DNA of 64,000 bases from Nymphaea colorata. Lineage: Eukaryota > Streptophyta > Magnoliopsida > Nymphaeales > Nymphaeaceae. Below the pieces are notes generated by a model that saw nothing but the letters and a program-made list of their open reading frames with translations, ran no database searches and had not been told where the DNA came from. Location: contig NC_045149.1 of assembly GCF_008831285.2 (NCBI RefSeq), positions 6,563,500 to 6,627,499 of the forward strand. Reading direction: 5' to 3'. Of this stretch, positions 1 to 10,468 are shown piece by piece (position 1 is the stretch's first letter; each line of letters starts with the position of its first letter). Position numbers and translations under genes: made by a program.

Positions 1-324
1 AAGCGTTTTTTTCCCGAGGATCGTCAAGTTTTTTCGTCGCCCGACGCCGTTGAAGTTCCGGCGCCGCTGCTGCCCTTGTGACGTCGCCCTGCTCTGCCGC
101 CCCCGTCCTCTGTTCCGTCGCCGTCCACTGTTCCGCCGCCGTCCTCTGTTCCGCCGTCCTCTGTTGCGCCTCCGCAGTCCTCCGTTCGGCCCGTTCTTGG
201 TTTCTGCCACCGTGGGTGGCCTTTGTGTTGCGCCGTCGCCTGCCTTCCGTCGCCGCTGCCTCATTCCCGTCGCCGCTGCCTCATTCCCGCCACTGTGCCT
301 CTTGTTGCTGTGTGCTTGTTTGTG

Positions 325-3300
325 ATGGCAGAAGCGATGGGGACTCAAAAAGATGCCGTTCTTGACGCTGGCAGCGCCTCCAAGACTGAGAACGTGCCGA
401 TCCAGGTCACCTCCATTCGTCTGACCAAGGACAATTACCTATCTTGGTCTGCCGCTCTCGAGATTGGGATTACTAGTCATGGGCGTCTCTCTTACATCAC
501 TGGTGACAAACTTGCGCCCATCAAATCTGATCCTCAATGGGCGACGTGGGCGTTGGAGGACAGCCAAGTGAAGGTGTGGATTATCAGCTCTGTGTCCTCC
601 GATATCCAGCCCCTCATTCTGCGGAAGCAGACCTCTTTTGATATGTGGACTGTGCTTGCAAAGATGTATGGTCGCAAGAAGAGACATCTGCGCACCTATC
701 AGATTAAACGCAGTATTTACTCCCTGACACAGGGTGATTTGTCTGTTGCTGCCTTCTATGCTGCCCTGAAGACCAAATGGGAGGAGCTAGATTATCATGT
801 GACTGATGAGTGGAAGTGCGGTTCAGATCATTCCCTCTACTGGGAAAAGGAATGGATGGACCGTACGTTTCTGTTTCTGGGAGGCCTGCGGGATGAATTT
901 GAGTCTATTCGTAGCCAGATTCTTAATGGTGATGAGATTCTGGGGATAGAGGAAGTATATGCTCGTGTTGAGTCTGAAGAACAACGTCGCCAGGTGATGC
1001 ATCTTGACACCGGTCATGGCCCTTCTGCCTTTGTCAGCCATGCCTCAGGGACTGGGCAGCGTCCTGCCCGGCATTGCACTCATTGCAACAAGTTGGGGCA
1101 TTCGGTGGATTTATGTTGGGATCTTCATCCCGAGAAGAGACTGGTCAGAGGTCGTCCTCCCTCTAGCAAGCGTAGCCCTTCTGTGTCTGATTCCAGTCAG
1201 AGCAATTCTTCTAGTGGTGCAAAGTCCAAGCTGTCCCCTGCTCAACTCAAGGAGCTACAGGCGTACATCAGCCGCCTATCTACTACCCCTGAGGAGTCCT
1301 CCACGTCTGAAGGGGCTCAGCTAGCCCAAGCCCTCGTTGCCTCGACTGATCAAGGTAACCCTTCTCTTGGTGATTGGATTGTTGATAGTGGAGCCACTCA
1401 CCACATGACAGGGGACTCTAAACTCTTTCAAGAATATCAACTTTCCTCTGGCAAGCAACGCGTGTCTATGGAAGATGGGTCTTCTATCTCTGTGGCTGGG
1501 AAAGGGAGCTTGTCCCTGTTGAACAAATACCGTCTCCACAATGCCCTGCATGTTCCAAATATTCCTGTGAACTTACTCTCTGTCAGCAGTATTACTAAAG
1601 AATTAAACTGTAATCTGATTTTCTCTGCTGATCACTGTTCCCTGCAGGACTTGGTGACGAGGAAGAAGATTGGGATTGGTTCGGTTACTGATGGGCTCTA
1701 CAGGCTGCCGGTACAAGTTGCTTCAGCATTGATTTCTGCCACGAGTGGTCACTTGTCTGGTGTGAACGATAGATCTACTGTTCTGCGATGGCACGAGCGT
1801 CTTGGACATCTCCCCTTCCAGTTAATAAAGAAGTTGTTTCCTCATTTGTTTGCTTCTGTCTCCATTGACTCCTTCGCTTGTGAAGTGTGTCAATTGGCTA
1901 AACATGTCAGGGCTTCGTACCCTATTTCATTGAATAAAACCACTCATCCGTTTGCCTTAGTTCATTCCGATGTTTGGGGTCCTTCTGGAGTACCCACGTG
2001 TGGTGGTTGTCACTATTTTTTGATGCTTATTGATGATTACTCTAGATGTACGTTCGTGTACTTGTTGCGAGAATGTAGTGAGGTTCCAGCAGTTGTGAAA
2101 AACTTTGTTGCCTTTGTTGAGACTCAATTCCATACTACTGTTCAAGCTTTCCGTACGGATAATGCAAGGGAATATGTCTCCCAATCCCTTGATGAATTCT
2201 TGAAAGGCAAGGGTATTGTTCATGAAACCTCTTGTACTTATACCCCTCCTCAAAATGGTATAGCTGAACGTAAAAATCGTCATCTATTGAATGTTACCCG
2301 GGCCATTATGTTCCAACGTCATGTCCCGAAGCGGTATTGGGGTGATGCACTTCTCACTAGTGCACATCTCATTAACCGTATGCCTACTAGGGTGTTGGAT
2401 GGTCAGTCTCCTTATTCTACCCTGTGGCCCACTCAGAATCCGTGGCCTCTTACTCCTCGTGTTTTTGGGTGCAGTTGTTTTGTGCATAATCATAGCCCTA
2501 CTCTCAAAAAACTTGATCCCCGGTCTATTAAAGGAGTTTTCTTGGGGTACTCTTCCACTCAGAAGGGGTATAAATGTGTGGATCCCACTACTTCCAAAGT
2601 GTATGTTTCGAGGGATGTCACATTTCATGAACATGAGTCGTATTTTCCGGTGAATCCACTTCAGGGGGAGTGTCTTGGGAACAAAGGGGAAGAGTATTCC
2701 TCTAATCAGCTGATTCAGTTTATGGAGTTTTTGGATTACAAGGTTAGTCCCAGTGTGATTGACACGGTCACGGTCAGTAATGAGAAGGACAGTCATATGG
2801 AAGGGGTCACGGTGGATGCTCAGCCCACTGTTGCCCGGGATCACTTGTTTGGCCAGGTTTATGTCAGAAAGGAGAAAGCTACAGTGGAAGATGTTGGTGA
2901 TGAGGATAGAACCAATCCCAATCCTGTGATCTTCCCGGATGACCCAAGTCCATCGAATGAAGAGCTCCCCATTGCTTTGCGCAAAGGCACCAGGTCATGT
3001 ACTTCTCACCCTATTCAGAGATTTGTTTCTTATGCTAAGCTCAGTACAAATTACAAATGTTTTATCACAACCTTATCCAAAGTTGTTATTCCCAGGTCGG
3101 TGGATGATGCTAAGGATGATCCCAAGTGGTTACATGCTATGACGGAGGAGATGGGTGCGTTAGCTAAGAACAAAACATGGGAAGTTGTTGATATCCCTAA
3201 AGGGACACACTTAGTTGGCTTTAAGTGGGTGTACAACGTGAAGTACAAACCTGATGGCACTGTAGATCGATATAAAGCTCGTCTGGTTGCAAAGGGGTTC

Positions 3301-4635
3301 AGCCAGAAGTATGGGATCGACTATCTTGAGACCTTTGCCCCTGTTGCAAAGTTGAAGACCGTGAGGGTTATTCTTGCTTTTGCTGTGCACAGGAAGTGGT
3401 GCATGGACCAGCTTGATGTTAAAAATGTGTTCTTGAACGGCCATCTGGAGGAAGAAGTCTATATGAGCATGCCTCCTGGGTATGTTCAAGAGGGAAAATG
3501 TTGTCACCTCAAGAAAGCTTTGTATGGCCTGAAGCAGTCGCCTAGAGCTTGGTTTGAGAGACTAAGGATCGTTATGAAGTCTACTGGGTACAAGCAAGGA
3601 AATGGAGATCATACCCTATTCATAAAGCAGAGAGATGGTCTGGTGAGTCTTCTCCTTGTCTACGTTGATGATATGATTGTCACTGGCAGTGATGAAGAAG
3701 AAAACAGAAAGATGAAGGAGAGATTAGCTAAAGAATTCGACCTCAAGGATCTGGGTAAGCTGAGATACTTTCTGGGGATAGAGATTGCTCGATCAGAGAC
3801 AGGGCTGGTTATGAATCAAAGGAAGTACACTCTTGACTTACTAAAGGAGACAGGTAAACTTGGTTGTAGGCCCTATCTTACTCCTATGGAGTCGGGGACT
3901 AAGATAAGTATCAAGACGGGCACTATTCTGGATGAGGAAGGAAAAGGGCGATATCAGAGGCTAGTCGGTAAGCTTATCTATCTTACTCTAACTCGCCCTG
4001 ATATCACGTATGCGGTAAATGTGCTAAGTCAATTTATGCATGCTCCCACGGATTGTCACTGGAAGAGTGCAGAAAGAGTGTTGGGATATCTAAAGAATGA
4101 CCTAGGAAAAGGACTGCTGTATACTCGACAAGACAAACTTACTATTGAGGGCTACTCAGATGCAGATTGGGCAGGTTGCACTGACACAAGAAGGTCCACT
4201 ACAGGGTATTGTATCTTTCTTGGAGGTAACCTAGTTGTTTGGAGAAGTAAGAGGCAAGAAGTATGTTCGAGGTCTAGTGCTGAGGCTGAGTACAGGGCTG
4301 TTGCAATGGGGGTTACAGAGATGCTGTGGCTGAAGATTCTTTTGACTGATATTGGTGTGGAACTGGGAGATAAAATGAAGATGTACTGTGACAACAAGTC
4401 TGCGATTAATCTTGCCAATAATCCAGTTCTACATGACAGGACCAAACATGTGGAGATTGACCGTCATTTTATCCGGCAACGCATTAACTCAAAGGAGCTG
4501 ATTCTGCCATATATGAAGTCTGAAGATCAAGTTGCAGACGTCCTAACTAAAGGGCTTTGTACTTCTTCATTCGCAAAGAATGTTAGCAAGCTTGGCATGT
4601 TTGACATGTATGCCAAGCTTGAGGGGGAGTGTTAG
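325..4635 (+). CDS. Copia Gag-Pol polyprotein, uninterrupted (1436 aa)
   Basis: One frame encodes all parts of a copia polyprotein in the Ty1/copia order. Gag has a CCHC zinc knuckle (CTHCNKLGHSVDLC, near residue 250). The aspartic protease has [10 protein letters not shown] (near 354). A GAG-pre-integrase HHCC region (WHERLGH, later CEVCQLAKH) precedes the integrase core (HSDVWG, RTDNAREY, about 545-650). Reverse transcriptase has YVDDMIV (near 1113), and RNase H has YSDADWAG and [10 protein letters not shown] (about 1276-1360). I chose the ATG at 325 because gag homology begins soon after; an in-frame ATG at 223 would add a low-complexity leader. The stop codon lies just inside the 3' LTR. 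No stop or frameshift is seen, so the copy may be coding-competent; expression is unknown. Confidence 0.92.
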   Translation: MAEAMGTQKDAVLDAGSASKTENVPIQVTSIRLTKDNYLSWSAALEIGITSHGRLSYITGDKLAPIKSDPQWATWALEDSQVKVWIISSVSSDIQPLILRKQTSFDMWTVLAKMYGRKKRHLRTYQIKRSIYSLTQGDLSVAAFYAALKTKWEELDYHVTDEWKCGSDHSLYWEKEWMDRTFLFLGGLRDEFESIRSQILNGDEILGIEEVYARVESEEQRRQVMHLDTGHGPSAFVSHASGTGQRPARHCTHCNKLGHSVDLCWDLHPEKRLVRGRPPSSKRSPSVSDSSQSNSSSGAKSKLSPAQLKELQAYISRLSTTPEESSTSEGAQLAQALVASTDQGNPSLGDWIVDSGATHHMTGDSKLFQEYQLSSGKQRVSMEDGSSISVAGKGSLSLLNKYRLHNALHVPNIPVNLLSVSSITKELNCNLIFSADHCSLQDLVTRKKIGIGSVTDGLYRLPVQVASALISATSGHLSGVNDRSTVLRWHERLGHLPFQLIKKLFPHLFASVSIDSFACEVCQLAKHVRASYPISLNKTTHPFALVHSDVWGPSGVPTCGGCHYFLMLIDDYSRCTFVYLLRECSEVPAVVKNFVAFVETQFHTTVQAFRTDNAREYVSQSLDEFLKGKGIVHETSCTYTPPQNGIAERKNRHLLNVTRAIMFQRHVPKRYWGDALLTSAHLINRMPTRVLDGQSPYSTLWPTQNPWPLTPRVFGCSCFVHNHSPTLKKLDPRSIKGVFLGYSSTQKGYKCVDPTTSKVYVSRDVTFHEHESYFPVNPLQGECLGNKGEEYSSNQLIQFMEFLDYKVSPSVIDTVTVSNEKDSHMEGVTVDAQPTVARDHLFGQVYVRKEKATVEDVGDEDRTNPNPVIFPDDPSPSNEELPIALRKGTRSCTSHPIQRFVSYAKLSTNYKCFITTLSKVVIPRSVDDAKDDPKWLHAMTEEMGALAKNKTWEVVDIPKGTHLVGFKWVYNVKYKPDGTVDRYKARLVAKGFSQKYGIDYLETFAPVAKLKTVRVILAFAVHRKWCMDQLDVKNVFLNGHLEEEVYMSMPPGYVQEGKCCHLKKALYGLKQSPRAWFERLRIVMKSTGYKQGNGDHTLFIKQRDGLVSLLLVYVDDMIVTGSDEEENRKMKERLAKEFDLKDLGKLRYFLGIEIARSETGLVMNQRKYTLDLLKETGKLGCRPYLTPMESGTKISIKTGTILDEEGKGRYQRLVGKLIYLTLTRPDITYAVNVLSQFMHAPTDCHWKSAERVLGYLKNDLGKGLLYTRQDKLTIEGYSDADWAGCTDTRRSTTGYCIFLGGNLVVWRSKRQEVCSRSSAEAEYRAVAMGVTEMLWLKILLTDIGVELGDKMKMYCDNKSAINLANNPVLHDRTKHVEIDRHFIRQRINSKELILPYMKSEDQVADVLTKGLCTSSFAKNVSKLGMFDMYAKLEGEC

Positions 4636-4926
4636 AATATGTTGTTGTGGGAACTGGGTCCATATCTGGACCCGGTTCTACGGGGCGCGGGTACCGAGGT
4701 GGGCTCGGTACCCTAGGCGGCTTCTCCTCTCTCCCTCTTTATATTGTCACTTATGTTTAAGTGTTGAATTAAGTGAAATATAATTTTCTCTCTCCTAGGG
4801 TTGCGGTGAGCCCCTAGGTCAGAGCTTCCCCGTGGTTTTTCACCTCTTTCTGAGGTTTTCCACGTATATTGTGTGTTCGTTCTCTACTCTCTCTTTGTGG
4901 TTCGTGTTCCTACTGAAATTACTACA
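4630..4926 (+). repeat. 3' LTR of the left copia element (297 bp)
   Basis: Starts TGTTAGAATATG directly after the polypurine tract and ends CTACA, giving the TG...CA termini of LTRs. It contains an inverted GGTACCGAGG/GGCTCGGTACC pair near 4690-4713 and a pyrimidine-rich 3' half. The end is placed at 4926 by analogy with the CTACA terminus of the second element; the 5' LTR needed to confirm it is outside the window. Confidence 0.8.
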
Positions 4927-5350
4927 TAAAAATTTATTACCTGACCTGATCAAGGTAGCTGAGTCAACCCACTGACCCACAACATAGCAGTCAACTGGTC
5001 TGAGTCCGATTCATGGATTTGTGAACTAAAATCTCGAGTAGGCCCAGGCGCCCAGCATCAATATCTTTAAGAAACTATAAAACATTCCATAGTTCTTCAA
5101 AATTTGTTTCCTATTAATCATAAACCTTCAACCTACATAACATGTAGGTGTATATGTGTACATATATACATGCATACATGTATGTATGTATGTGTAATAT
5201 CTTGTGTACATATGTGTGTATATATACATATATATTTGTCTAAAATAACAAGCAGCAAGTTATGAAGAAATCCAAATTTTGAAGTTGTCATAACTAAGGA
5301 CTCCGAATTAAATAAAACATGCATATATAGTCAAATTAACTGATACTAAC
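4927..5350. other. Intronic remnant between copia LTR and exon 34
   Basis: AT-rich, with a short alternating TA/TG microsatellite around 5149-5238. I see no exon here on either strand. By position it is part of intron 34 of the VPS13-like gene. Confidence 0.6.
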
Positions 5351-7521
5351 CTGCTGAATAAGTCAAACTGCACGTGCAGCAGCTTAGTAGGAAGTGCTGA
5401 AGGTTCTCCAACATCTTTTGATGTGGTATAAAACGTAAGTTCTGGACCAATAGCCTAAGGAGAAAAAGGTTAGAAAGTCAAATGAATTTGATGGTAATCA
5501 AGAAATGAATAACCATCTCTATATGTGAAATTCAAAAAGAAAAAGAAAATGTGACATATAGGTGAGAGAAAAAACATGTGCCATTTGTATTCTCCTTTCT
5601 TTTCCGTTTTTGTTTTTCTCTTTTTAGGTCTAGACCAGCCTATTAAGGGCTGATTTGTGCTAGCATAGAGCTTGTTGGGAATGACAAGGAAGTGGCAAAC
5701 AATGACTATAAGAAAAAGTATAAAGCTTGGAAAACCAGCTACCACAAAGTCATGCCTTGCCTTTTGAGTGTGGTCCATTTGTCCACAATTGCAATTTAGC
5801 TTACGCATCATGGGCCTACCTTAAAGAAACTCATAGCATGAAGTCCATAAATGTAATCTTCAGGAACGAACAAAATCACTTTTTGGTTTCAATGAGGGGA
5901 TTGAAGAAACTGCCCATAAGAATAAAATCAAAACTGGAAATTTAGATCTGAACAGGAGGAGATGAGAAAAGAGATTTGAAGGAAGAAAACAAAGAACGAA
6001 ACTTGAGGGACTTAAAGAAGTAGAAATATTTTGACTTGAAAAAAAATGATAATCCCTTGGGACATACATTTTGAAGTCAATAATCAGCACTAGATCTGAC
6101 CTTGCTCGAATACCATGTCAAATTTGGAGAAGAAAACCAGAACTTATCAATAGAAAAGAAGAGAGAAAAACACAACAGTCATGATCTTTTCAATGCAAGA
6201 GATGAGACCTAATCTCTGCACTATAATATTTCGACAAGATTGTTCTTCAATATAAAGAATAATACAAAGTGAACTTCTACAAAATGAACTTCTACAAAAT
6301 GCATATACAGAAACCTTGTTAATTTGGATTTCAGCTGGAACATAAGCTGATTATGGTCCAGTCTCATCCTTGCAACATGTTATTGTTATCTATCCCTCAT
6401 TGTATTCTATGCATTTATCATGCATTAAATTAATTAAGTAAAACAGTAACTATTAATGCATTTCAGGAGCCGCATTACACATTGGCACATTCTTGTGCAT
6501 CCTTTGATGACAAGCACTCACTAATAGCTAGAAAAGAAAATTCAAGAAGAATCTGAGAACAACAAGAATTTTACTGCACCTGCAACTCAATGACAATCTT
6601 GGTCAATGAACTACTGCTCTTAGCAGATGGATTCAATAAAGAATACTCTGCCACTTTGGAATAACTTTTTGCAGAAACATTATCATCTTTCTGGAGATAG
6701 ACAAGATCATCAGAAGAAGCTGAATACCTGCTATCACTTCCTAATGATATACAAGAATCCAAGTATTCACCATTCTGCAGGAAAATGAATGACATTAGAA
6801 AGCGAAAAAACAATAGATTTTCTAATTTTGGCATTTATACAAACAAAACACAAGAGACAGATATCAAATTGATGACCTCTATGGTGACATTCTTGAACTG
6901 CAAAAATTTTCCATTTCCCACATATATAATGGCTTCATCGCTAGGATTTGACAGATCGATTCCATGCGTATCTTGTAGAGATAGAAAACCACCTTTACCA
7001 TCATATATATAATGATCATATCCTTCACAATCAGCAATGAGAGGCTTCTGAGGTGAGAGTGAGAATTCTTCATATGGCTGAAAGTAAACTGGTTGATCAA
7101 GTACAATTGCTTCAATGACATCTAAGGAGTCTGTATTTTGATTGGACACCTCACTGAAAAGGTTAGGAATAAAAAATTCCACGAGCGCAAGTAAAAAATC
7201 AAGTGCAACAAGTAGCTGAGGCCTTTGAATGCTCAGAGATACAGAAGTCACTGACTTCTGAAAGTTGATGTCAATAATAAGCATTGTCACAACTGGTATC
7301 TGGTACTTTAGAATATCATTGCTTCTCTTGGTTGGCTCAAATTCTGAAACCTCAATTGGATCAGCTACTGTGTTGTCAATGTTATCAGGTCCTCCAATTG
7401 CAAGCTTAAATTCCTGTTGTGTCCCCTCTCGATCATCAATAACACTGAAATGCTTGAGGGTTGCAAAAACAGAGCTTTCACCAGAAGACCTAGATTTGTA
7501 CATGACAGTTGCACCATCTAT
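5351..7521 (-). CDS. VPS13-like gene, exons 32-34
   Basis: About residues 1592-1905. Exon 32 is the longest (645 nt) and includes [20 protein letters not shown] and [20 protein letters not shown], a hallmark VPS13 stretch. Exon 33 holds a Ser-rich variable segment. Exon 34 ([20 protein letters not shown] to VQFDLFS) ends with phase 2 at donor 5350. No acceptable next exon exists between 4927 and 5350, so intron 34 appears to run through the copia element to beyond the window edge. Confidence 0.9.
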
Positions 7522-9768
7522 CTGCAAAGGTATAGAATATCACCATGCTTAACAAACAAATTATCAAATATATAACACTTTTTGTGCATAGAGTTTTAAA
7601 ACAAATTTCAAAATAAAATGCTAAAAGTCACAGATTTACTGTCTATATAGACCCATTTACTCTTGTGATGGAAAAGATCCAAAACATAAGAAAAGCATAT
7701 GAAGCTTTTAAATCTGAAATCAATATGGAAAAACTTGACATTTATAAATGTCCAAGAGTTGCAGGCAAAACAAGGTGCCCAGCCATTTTCTTCATAACAG
7801 AAGCTTCTTGATTGATGTTTTTGGATTTGGTGTGTTGGATATGAAAGGAAGACACAAATACGCAACTATAACCAGGTAAAGTATTTCAATTTTCACCTAA
7901 CAACAAAACCTCCAAATACAGCGAATAGGTTTAGGTGGAATCAATAATTTAAGCTTAAGGGAGATCATAGTGGAATTTAGTCATCTAGAATAAGATAAAT
8001 AATGAGCTTATATACTGCATTACAATTATAGTAGCTCTTATTAATAGGTTAAATTGATCTTCTACCTTGCCAAAAAGTGTGTGCAAACATCATTCATAGA
8101 CTGACATAACATGAAAAGCTAGTTGGAACTCAGGTGTTCACATGCCTAATTTGAAGTTAACCAGCCAAAAAGAACTGAAAGGTACTGACCTTCAATTAGC
8201 AAATAAGCACAAAAGACTAATTCCAACAGTAAATAGGCCAGAGCATATGTTGTTTGTATTATGATATTGTAACACCCAAAAAATTTAGTCTCATATTGAA
8301 GATTGTGAGGGATTACATAAATGGTTGTCCTAGTTCCTAGTTTTTTTGGAGTTGGAGCTGAAACTGCTAGGGGGCGGGTTGGGATCCGTCGAACCAGGAG
8401 CCCAACTCCAAGAGTGGATCTGGTTGTTACAATGACTATCATAGCTGGTTCAACACTCAAACCTAGGGTCCCACATGCACGGACACGTGTGTCTTAAGGG
8501 GGGTGGATTGTAACACCCCAAAAATTTAGTCTCGTATTGAAGATTGTAAGAGATCTTCAAGGGCTTATGAAAGGGATTATTATATAGGTGGTTGTCCTGG
8601 TTCCTAGCTTTTTTGGAGTTGAAGCTGAAACTGCTAAGGGGCGGGTTGGGGATCCGCCGAACCAGGGGCCCGACTCCAAGAGTGGATTTGGTTGTTACAA
8701 ATACAATCTCATGCCAACCGGTCCACATGGTAAATTCAAGATTCAATATACAACAATCCAAAAGTTTTTCCCTTTTTCCTCTTTTCATTCTTCAAAGATA
8801 ATATCACATCTTCAATATTAAGTTATTAACTACACATTAGTACTGCTTCAAGCTAAGCAGCATTGGGAACCAAAGCAACTGAACAAAGAATTCACCAAAC
8901 ATTTTTGGCCAGACAATGAAGAATTCCCACCAATTACCAAACCTGTATCCACCGGTGACCTGTGTATAAGATAATCTCAAAAGTGGAGGCCTTAAACAAT
9001 TTCTTTCCAAAGAAGATCCAGGCACCACAAATGAAAATTAGTGGGATAAGAGAACAAAGCATTAATAAAAAACTTCTTCAGCCTTTCTCTCTTTTATCAG
9101 GCATATGTGTGATTATAATTGATCACAAGGACCTAACAATTGTGCATTCATCCCTTTCCAGTATCTCCATCGCTTTTCTTTTCTCTCATCCTCATCATCT
9201 TCCTCCTTTTTCTCTGATTTTTGCCTCACATGCATTTCCATCCCTCATCCCTTCTTCATCTACTTCTCCCTCTACCAGTTGTCTATCCCTTTTTCTTTCT
9301 CTCTCTGTGTCCCTCTCCCATCTCTTCTCAGCTTTTGTCTGTTTGTCTCCCTCTCTCTTTCTCGGTTCTCCTCAGTAATCTTTTTTTTTTTGTGGCACAC
9401 ATAACCCCATATTGTTTGTTATTACAAATATGATTTACTCTAACTCCATATTGTTCGTTAACAGTTTGACACCATATACACGAATTTGCATGTGTTGTCT
9501 GAATTGAATGCGCAGATACTATCTGTATACATTAGTAATTTGCAACTATGTCACATGGGTGCTTCTAAATGGCTGCTGCACCCGTATCGATGCTGGTGCG
9601 GAAGCTGGTGCTTCTCTGACACAGCACATCTAGTTCAATCAACCAAACCGGGTCAAAACTGACCATTTAAAATATACACATAACCAAACTATCTCTAATC
9701 CAAAAAGTTATATGCATATATAGGTAAGTAAGGCTACTAACAGTTAAATAATTATGTAACAAATGATT

Positions 9769-9804
<36 letters not shown>

Positions 9805-10425
9805 CTTACGGCACCTACACCTAATTTTTATTGCATCCGTACCCACATCTGCACCCGCACCTCGCACCCATGTGACATAGATTTGAAAATGATTATGAAT
9901 ATGTAATAATATGAATATGCTCTTGTTTAATTCTAAATCATTATCATTTTCTTTTTGGCATCCAAACAATAGAACTAGTATTGAATGATATATTCTCTTT
10001 GCATACTTTGACATATGTACCAAAGAAAAGGTAAAACATTTTACCATAACGTTTTCAATATTATTCATTTCTTGTCCATGATATTTACTAAGAGTTTTGC
10101 ATCTAACTTACAAGGGTATGGGTGTGGGGGCAGTTACACACACACACATATATATATAGAGAGAGAGATGAGATTTCAAACAAAAAAGCAACGCATTCAT
10201 GATTCATAATTTATAAACTATGAAGAAAGTGAGGAAACCAACTAACAAAGTATTAGTGAGTAAGTGCTCCTTTTCTCCGACAAGTTCCTATGAAAAAAAA
10301 AAATCTTCAAAAACAACAAAAATTGTGACATAATAATTATACATAAACATATTATCCTCCCCCCCTCCCCCCCAACACACACACACATGTATATGAGATA
10401 AATATAGATGGTGTAGAGGATTTTC

Positions 10426-10468
<43 letters not shown>

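Larger units (their letters stand above)
1..4926 (+). mobile_element. Ty1/copia LTR retrotransposon with open polyprotein frame (5' LTR off-window)
   Basis: A complete copia coding region is followed by a purine tract (GAGGGGGAG, 4621-4629) and an LTR of TG...CA form (4630-4926). The window opens inside the untranslated leader; primer-binding site and 5' LTR lie to the left. The element is antisense to the VPS13-like gene and, by inference, inside its intron 34. The pol protein resembles that of the second element at 18718 closely, and both LTRs share the 3' part (CGTGG then TTTTCCACGT), so the two are related, but their LTRs differ in the 5' half. Confidence 0.93.
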
